Source: Daphnia pulex (lineage: Eukaryota; Arthropoda; Branchiopoda; Diplostraca; Daphniidae). Taken from it: 64,000 nt of DNA. The position numbers and the translations under genes are program-made. Shown one piece after another: positions 57,500 to 64,000 of this stretch; position 1 is the stretch's first letter, and each line of letters opens with the position of its first letter. The stretch spans positions 14,000,974-14,064,973 of the forward strand of contig NC_060024.1 in assembly GCF_021134715.1 (NCBI RefSeq), read 5' to 3'. The notes beneath the pieces are model-generated. The model made no database searches, had not been told where the DNA came from, and was given only the letters and a program-made list of their open reading frames with translations.

Positions 57500-60026
57500 T
57501 CAACGTAATGTCACCACACCCAATGAGAAGAACAAGTTTTAACCCGGTAATATTAAAAACAACTCCACGAAAAAATGAACTGGATCAAAACAAAAATAAT
57601 TACTACCTATTCTTTCAAATCACTTTCACCGTTTAACAGTTTGCCTGGGTACGCAGTACGATTATATGACTAACAGTCTAACATAATGGTTCGAAATCAC
57701 TCAATTGTTCCCTGATTTGAATAAAAATTATGTTTGTCCTTCACTGACGAAAACATCGTTTGCTCGATTTAGTCTGATAACTGGGAATGATGGGGGCGGG
57801 CCTCAATAATGATTTGTGGGTTGTTCAGACTACAAGCTCGTCAATATTTTTTCATTCAGCAAGATGGATCAACCAATAAACAATTGCAGCAGAGACTGAC
57901 AGTTATTTGTTGTGTCGTCTGCCCAAAAACTATGAATTTTAAATCCGACAACGTTGGGAGCGGTAATTTCAAAAATTATTTCTTTCAAATTATGTTGGGA
58001 GTTGTTCAAGCCATTTCTCAAACCAATGCGAAACCAGAACAATTATTTTAAGTTAACCTTATGAATCTTGCCCATTTCAAAACAAAAATTTTGCATGTGA
58101 ATCGATTTGGTTTGGATAATTTGGAAATAAGGAAAACCTCTGCAACGCAAATAGGTCAACCGAGAAAAGATGCGGAAACGAAATGTAGTTGCTATGAGAC
58201 CTGAACTGGTGACCAGACTACGTGGCTAACAGCATAACAATAGAATAATTTGCAACACTGACCGTAATAATGTGGAGTCAGCTGAAGTTTATCACTGCTT
58301 GAAGTTTAAGCGACGAAACTGCAATACCTTTTAGCAAATATTATGAAAAATTATTGGCGGTCATTGTCAAATATTCTTTTCATACTTGTCTTATCCGAAG
58401 GTGACTGTTCATTGTGGAGTTTTCTTCAGTAAATTAAAGATTCAAACATGGAACATTGAACGGCCATTGGCAGTTGACGGGGAGTTACAGGACATCCGTA
58501 AGCAGTCTGTAAAGAAAATGTTTTAACTATGTTTTAAATGCTTAATTACACCTAAATTTACATTTTATTAATTCTTTTAAGCACAAGTGAACCATAACGC
58601 GCAAGGTCTACTATCAACTGTATCTCAGCTGCATAATAATGTCGAGAAAAGCTGCTTCAAACCAAAATGAGCTTTAAGTGCTTCTTTAGACAACAATTTT
58701 GCATTATTTTGATATTGAAAAAACTTTTCACCCATTATAAAAATACACAAAGTGTAGTTGTGCAGTTACACATTTGTGTCCAATCAAGAATGATATCTCT
58801 AACACTGCCCACTTTACTCGTTTCTTTGTGTTTCAAACAAATTCCAGCAGAGTAACGAGAGAAATGGCAAAATCCCAGAGAACACAAAATTTATGGAAAT
58901 GTTCAAATGTGTACAATATTGATGAGTGACAAGGAGTAAAGTTGTTAACCTTGAACTTGCCTTCACTAGTTAATCTGTCTGAAATACGTACCTGTCTTTG
59001 TTTTCAAATGGATTATCATGGAGTTCGCAGAACATGGGCTTCATATTTTGCAATTCACGCAAACCTGTGTGTGAAAGAAAATCTTAATTGGGTAACACCA
59101 AAAAGTAATTATGATTTACACACAAGCATTCAGTAATGAATTAATATTGAAGAGTTCATGTTTGGAATGACAAAGGTGTCAATTTCAGAACCATTTTTAT
59201 ACAAATCACAATCACAATGCATTCATTTTCAATAGTCTTTCAGACATGCTTCAAAATTATCGTTTGAATTTTAAATCAAGCAATTCTAGTTGTTACTGAA
59301 TGAAAGAAATTAACACTTTGGCTTTTAATACACTCATTCACAGCAATAAAATGTTGATATTAACTAGAGAAGATCAAGAATAAGATAAATATTTACTAAG
59401 AACTAATGCCAACTCCCGCCAATTGCAACGTGCTCCATGCGTGCGCTACCATAAATATTAAATAGGCACTTGCACTTCTGAAGGTCGGATGAACTATGAA
59501 TAATTATGAAAAAAAAAGAAAAATTGAAAACGAAATTTTTCAAGGTACAGCGTTGCCTGTTTTATGAAAAGGGAAGATTTTTAGTTCTTGAAATTTGAAA
59601 TGATAAATAAAATGTCTAATTTTGGTTCGTATTTTTGCAAAAACTCTAAAACTGAAATCAAAATATTTTTCCAAGTCAAAAATAATAAAATACGCAATTA
59701 CGCACGAAATCACGAATTCACGATCGACTTGCTGTGCAAGCTAGTACACTGAGCCGGGTAGCGGGACTTTTTACACAAGAAACTTTCTTTTGCTCTGTTT
59801 TTACTTCTTGGACGTTCTAATTCTCTGCTCTCCTTACAACCACCTGTTACAACACAGAAACAAACTGTTCCACCATATTCCCTCAAGCAGATGAATATTA
59901 TCAGAAATAAATCTTTCTTTAAATCTTTTGATTAATTATCAAGAAGCAGTCGTTTATTTTAAGGGTCCCATTGATAACGTCATTTGAAAAAAGCTGTAAT
60001 TCACTTTGGTTGCAAAACAAAATTAC
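57500..60026. other. Intergenic, AT-rich
   Basis: Possible AATAAA of protease 4 at about 57720. The open frames here (60-80 codons) lack any recognisable feature. Nothing else is supported. Confidence 0.45.
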
Positions 60027-60136
60027 TCCGTCGGGCCGGAATTGAACCAGCGACCTATGGATAACTTGTTTCCACCTGAATTCAGCGTGAATCACGAATC
60101 TACAGTCCACCGCTCTGCCAACTGAGCTACCGACGG
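60027..60136 (-). tRNA. tRNA-Tyr (GTA) with a 37-base intron
   Basis: Minus strand, 110 bases, 73 after intron removal. Acceptor stem CCGTCGG pairs with CCGACGG, followed by discriminator A. The D arm has TAGCTCAGTTGGCAGAGCGG. The anticodon loop is CTGTAGA with anticodon GTA. The 37-base intron sits between positions 37 and 38, as in other eukaryotic tRNA-Tyr genes. The T arm is GCTGGTTCAATTCCGGC. TTTT follows 4 bases after the 3' end as a Pol III terminator. CCA is not encoded. Confidence 0.95.
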
Positions 60137-60445
60137 GATATGCACACGTGAAACAAATTCGATATGATTACAATCACTTTACAAACACTGACTAACAAGC
60201 AAACAAACAGATAACATGACATCAGAAATATCTTGTGTTTACTTTCCTGTATTAAGACTATAATGAACCGGATCATTGATCTTGCGAGATAATAACGTAC
60301 GATGACGTAGGTAACTATGAAGAAATCTACGCAGCACGTACTATATAATCAATATGACCGAGCGTGCAAGTGTTTATCAAGCGTTATCAAGGGCTTCATG
60401 TATAGTAGTCAGTTTTTCACCTGTTTTCAGGTAAGTTGAGACAAA
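60137..60445. other. Upstream region of the LRR gene
   Basis: TATATAA at 60342-60348 stands about 100 bases before the LRR start codon. A TCAGTT initiator-like site is at about 60410. No gene is seen. Confidence 0.4.
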
Positions 60446-61795
60446 ATGAACGTCTACCATACCTGTGTAAGTTACATAAATAAACGGTAGCTATTTTTGA
60501 TTTGTTATCAATTAATAGAAACCTTAAAAATTCAATACAGATCGCGACAGTTTTCATCGTTCTGGTAGCCGGAATTTTACCCAACATTCAAGCGGAATGC
60601 GAAGACTACAGTCCGTGCGCTTGTGGCCAAGATGCTGATGGCAATTTGTACGTCAATTGTATCGATGTTATGCCCTTAGATATTCAAGCTGCTTTCAGTA
60701 GAACGACTGCACTCGACATCTACAGCTTAGTTATTATTCTTCCAGCTGCAGGAGGAACTATTCCGGCTGACCTATTGGCTGGTAAACGTGCCTTAATCAT
60801 GGATTTGCTTGGCACGAGTAGAGATTCTTTTCAGCTGATCATGGATCCTGCTGCGATTCGATCATCCAGTAGTTACACCAAACAGTTGGTCATCTCTAAA
60901 TGCGATTTAAGTCTCCTCAATTTTGATTTCCTGAGGGGATTTACGAGGTTAGAAGAACTCCGTTTAGACACTACTTCGAACGTCAAACCCATTGAAAATC
61001 TTCCTCCTTTAACAAGTCTGGTGGGACTAGCGATCGATAATAGCCAAGGGTTTGACGATTTGATTAATTTCCCAGCGAGAGCATTTTCCAGTCTTGATCA
61101 TCTCTACTTTTACAACGACGGGTTAAGTGACCAGGCTGTTGACATTGTTTTGAACGCGTTTGTTTCCAGTACATCTGCCAGTACTTTAACCACGTTGACA
61201 TTATCAAAAAATCAAATCACTAGAGTCCCCTCGCAGATCGTTTCACTACCAAATGTCATCAATTTCGCCTTGACTAACAACAACATTTCAATGGTCAACA
61301 CTGGCGCACTTTCTCTCACTGCCCCCCAAAAAATTTACCTAAATAATGTATCACTGGATACCATTGAACCCAACGCATTTCAAGGTTAGTAGATTATTCT
61401 GAAATTTAAAAAGAGCATGCAAAGGTATTCCATGAGTTTATCAAATTCTACAGGCGATTACAGTTATGCAGAAATCGATTTGAGCAACAACAACCTGGTA
61501 TCATTTGATTACTCAGTTTTCCAGCCAGTTTTGACACAGATGGCTGGCATTGCTAATTCCACTGGATCAGTCTTCCTGGCAAACAGTGAATAATTAAAAA
61601 CTTATTTAATTGTTACTACTAAAAGAAAAATAATAATAATACTTTGAACCACCACCAGATCCATTCTCCTGTGACTGTGGGCTTGCATGGCTTATTCGTG
61701 ATAATCCAAACCTCCTGAAAGCTACAACTGGAGGTACTTGTGCTAATTCAACCAGTTTTGAAGACTTGAATCCTGGTGGATACATCAATTGTTAA
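60446..61795 (+). CDS. Secreted leucine-rich-repeat protein
   Basis: Exons: 60446-60466, 60541-61384, 61454-61585, 61659-61795; 377 residues, phases fit. The tiny first exon (MNVYHTC) joins IATVFIVLVAGILPNIQA to make a clean signal peptide. An in-frame ATG at 60502 lies in the intron and would give a weaker start. An N-terminal Cys cluster (CEDYSPCACGQ ... NCIDV) is followed by irregular LRRs, for example LTTLTLSKNQITRVPSQIV and AEIDLSNNNLVSFDYSVF. The end is a C-terminal LRR cap with CDCGLAWLI and later GTC and NC. There is no membrane segment after the signal, so it is secreted. LRR proteins bind other proteins; the ligand is unknown. Confidence 0.88.
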
Positions 61796-62997
61796 ATATG
61801 TTTTGAATTCCATAATTAATTCAATCTTATAATTAGTGAAATATTGAATACATACTGAATTAGGAGACTCTCTGGCTTTTGTTCTTGTTTTCAGTTAACA
61901 AAGCAATTAAGCCGCAATGGAATTTTGACAGCTTTGATATCTATTGGTATTTTTAGAATCAGATGCTTTGACGATAAAGTTGGTCATGATTCAGTCTTAA
62001 AAAAAGTCAGGATTTCCTGCTAGTCAAAAGTACAGTTTCAATTCTTTGAGCCCCAATTGCTTATCTATGCAAGAACTTTGCATCCTGTAGAGGATGTAAA
62101 TTTTAATGTTATGCACCCAGACATATCGACTGCCCCCAATTTCCAGATATTTTAACTTTAAAAAAATTACAAATTGAAGAAATTTTGCCGAAAGTGAATA
62201 GCAAAAAGTAAATTCTCGAATCTCGAATGAAACCTGTCCTGTCGGCTGTCTGCTCTTCCTCACAATAACAATGCCAATGTGAGAAATTTGGGGGAAGCGC
62301 CAACTGGCATTTTTAGGCAACATTAGACGCACAAAAAATTGATTTCTTTTACAAAATTGATTAAACAATTCGTTGATTCCTGATTTTAAAAGTGACGATT
62401 AAAATTTTTTAAATTAAATTTTTAATTAAAGCGCTTGGCTGCGGCGTTGCCTATAAACTGGATGTCAGATCTCGACCCGCTAAAATTCAAATGTATACTT
62501 GAGTTCCTACTTCCTAGTTCTTGATTATCTACTGATTAAAAAGTTTAGTTGACAATTTACACACAATTTACGAGTTAAGATTGATACAAACAAAATTAGT
62601 TTCTGATTTTTGCCGTAAGAGAAGATTTCTGTTTTTTCTTATTCCTTATAAATTTGCCGCCATACAGAACACAGAGCATTGTTTCCAAAGATCAATAAAG
62701 AAGATGGATGACGATTAAAGCTTCATTCAGGGTCGGATTCACCGTTAAAAATTATGAACGATTTTCTTTCTACAGAAGAATGGAAACGATCAATATGGAC
62801 ATTTTTTCTTTATAAATATGAAAAGATTTTTTCTGAGATTCCATTGCCCTTGTCCATGAAAAGAAGTGGGTCATTCGAGGTCACGTTGCCATGCCAACAC
62901 TAAGGTCAGAGTCTTCTCGTCTGCAGAAAATAGAAGAACTCATTTAATCGTTCCCACACCAAATGACAATTAACGCAGTGGTTTTATTTGATTAAAA
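61796..62997. other. Intergenic, AT-rich
   Basis: I see no gene. Minus-strand frames at 62024-62368 are unsupported. The promoter of protease 5 presumably lies in the last few hundred bases. Confidence 0.45.
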
Positions 62998-64000
62998 ATG
63001 GCTTTGATTGTTTTATCTGAATTGATACCCCTTGTTTGTTTAATTTTAACTTCAATACATTCAACAGTAGCAAAACCAGGTATTTATTACATTTTAAACT
63101 CTTTTTCTCATCTGTAATGTGAAATTTTTTTCCATTTTGTTCAGACGGGTGTGGAATTAGGGCAAATACTCAAACGAGAATCGTTGGTGGTGAAATATCG
63201 TACCCAGGAAAGTGGCCCTGGATGGCTGGTAATAAATGTCTAAATCAAGCCTATAAACTGTGAACAAAAAGTGCAGCCCAGATAATATTGCATTTTTGTC
63301 ATGCAGCTTTTTATCGCTCCAATGCAAATCAATACTGTGCTGGAGCCCTGATCTCTGACCGCCATGTCTTGACTGCTGCACACTGTGTCAGTGGGTAAGG
63401 TACCTCATTTCACAGCTTCCACGATTGACTATGACATTTGCCAACATTCTACAGGGTTCACCCGAGCAAGTTACAAATCCGACTGGGAGAATTTGACTTG
63501 GCAGGAAGGTTGCCTGCGACTCAGATCCCAGACAACAGTAACAACAACTCTGCCCGAGCATTATTGGAGGAGAACAGCACAGTCAACAACATATTCAACG
63601 TGGAGAAGATAACTGTGCACCAGCAGTACGAGCCACGATCTCACCTGCACGACATCGCCATCGTTCGATTGAATCGACCGGTTGAATTCTCCCCCGTCAT
63701 CCAGCGGATCTGCCTGCCCCCTCCGTCCCTGCCGTCACTGGAAGATCGAACAGCTTTCGTCGCAGGTCTGCTTTAATAAATGAAGAAAAACCTTTAAAAC
63801 TGAATTGAATTGAACCAATCGATATTTAATTATTTTACTCTCTTGTGTGCGTCCATTGAAGGCTGGGGCACGACTGCATTTCTAGGCAGTTCTAGTCCGT
63901 CTCTCCGCGAAGTGGAAGTGCCCATATGGAACAATCAGGCGTGTCTGGAAGCCATCGGGAAGAATGTCTTTGATACGACGCTGTGCGCTGGTGGACGAAT
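62998..64000 (+). CDS. Trypsin-like serine protease 5, cut by the window end
   Basis: Exons: 62998-63079, 63145-63228, 63307-63394, 63455-63765 and 63862 to the window end. A signal peptide is followed by a short pro-region with a Cys (DGCGIRANTQ) and R|IVGG. His is in TAAHC and Asp in HDIAIV; the Ser motif lies beyond the window. The insert GRLPATQIPDNSNNNSA makes the region between His and Asp longer than in the other four proteases, and the exon pattern differs. It is therefore from a different protease lineage, nearer to proclotting-enzyme-like proteases. Confidence 0.9.

Noticed and set aside
60502-60540. Start of the LRR protein at 60502
   Set aside because: This ATG is inside the inferred intron; the tiny exon at 60446-60466 joined to 60541 gives a better signal peptide with proper GT-AG borders.

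Overview
The window is nuclear DNA of a small-genome arthropod, most likely a branchiopod crustacean such as Daphnia. The reasons are densely packed spliced genes with mostly 60-100 bp introns, TATA plus TCAGT-type initiators, AATAAA signals, and many recent tandem duplicates of secreted proteins. The species is inferred, not proven. All exon models below were built by eye from splice sites, reading-frame phase and family resemblance.

Layout. 0-0.24 kb: 5' end of an ankyrin-repeat gene (minus). 0.75-5.0 kb: Golgi alpha-mannosidase II, 12 exons. 5.7-6.7 kb: a two-membrane-segment protein of unknown function with a GC-AG intron. 7.4-11.5 kb: an MFSD6-type MFS transporter. 11.5-18 kb: gene-poor, with a 0.5 kb foldback hairpin, degenerate short repeats, CTCF-like motifs and a few poorly supported small genes. 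18.0-22.7 kb: two tandem secreted proteins with a coiled coil, a Caspr-type fibrinogen-like region and a C1q domain. 23.9-28.3 kb: two trypsin-like serine proteases, the second with a clip domain. 30-53.6 kb: a block of duplicated pairs, each made of a glycine-zipper/GIY-YIG-like gene (plus) and an MFSD6-like transporter (minus). One pair is old (GIY-YIG-like gene at 30.1 kb, decayed transporter at 35 kb). The other has been copied recently as a 7.6 kb tandem duplication (38.4-46.0 and 46.0-53.6 kb). A third serine protease (32.8-34.6 kb) sits inside the old block. 55.1-57.5 kb: a fourth, clip-domain protease. 60.0 kb: an intron-containing tRNA-Tyr. 60.4-61.8 kb: a secreted leucine-rich-repeat protein. 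63.0 kb to the end: a fifth protease, cut by the window.

Taken together the second half looks like an accessory, defence-flavoured neighbourhood: C1q proteins, clip and trypsin-like proteases, and a secreted LRR protein. The immune reading is inference from family knowledge and from kB-like sites in first introns of three protease genes. The most unusual content is the GIY-YIG-like family. It joins a charged low-complexity region, a glycine-zipper hydrophobic segment and a C-terminal domain whose Tyr/Tyr/Arg/His/Glu order and spacing resemble GIY-YIG nucleases. One paralog lacks a key Tyr, and one copy is an N-terminally truncated product of the tandem duplication.
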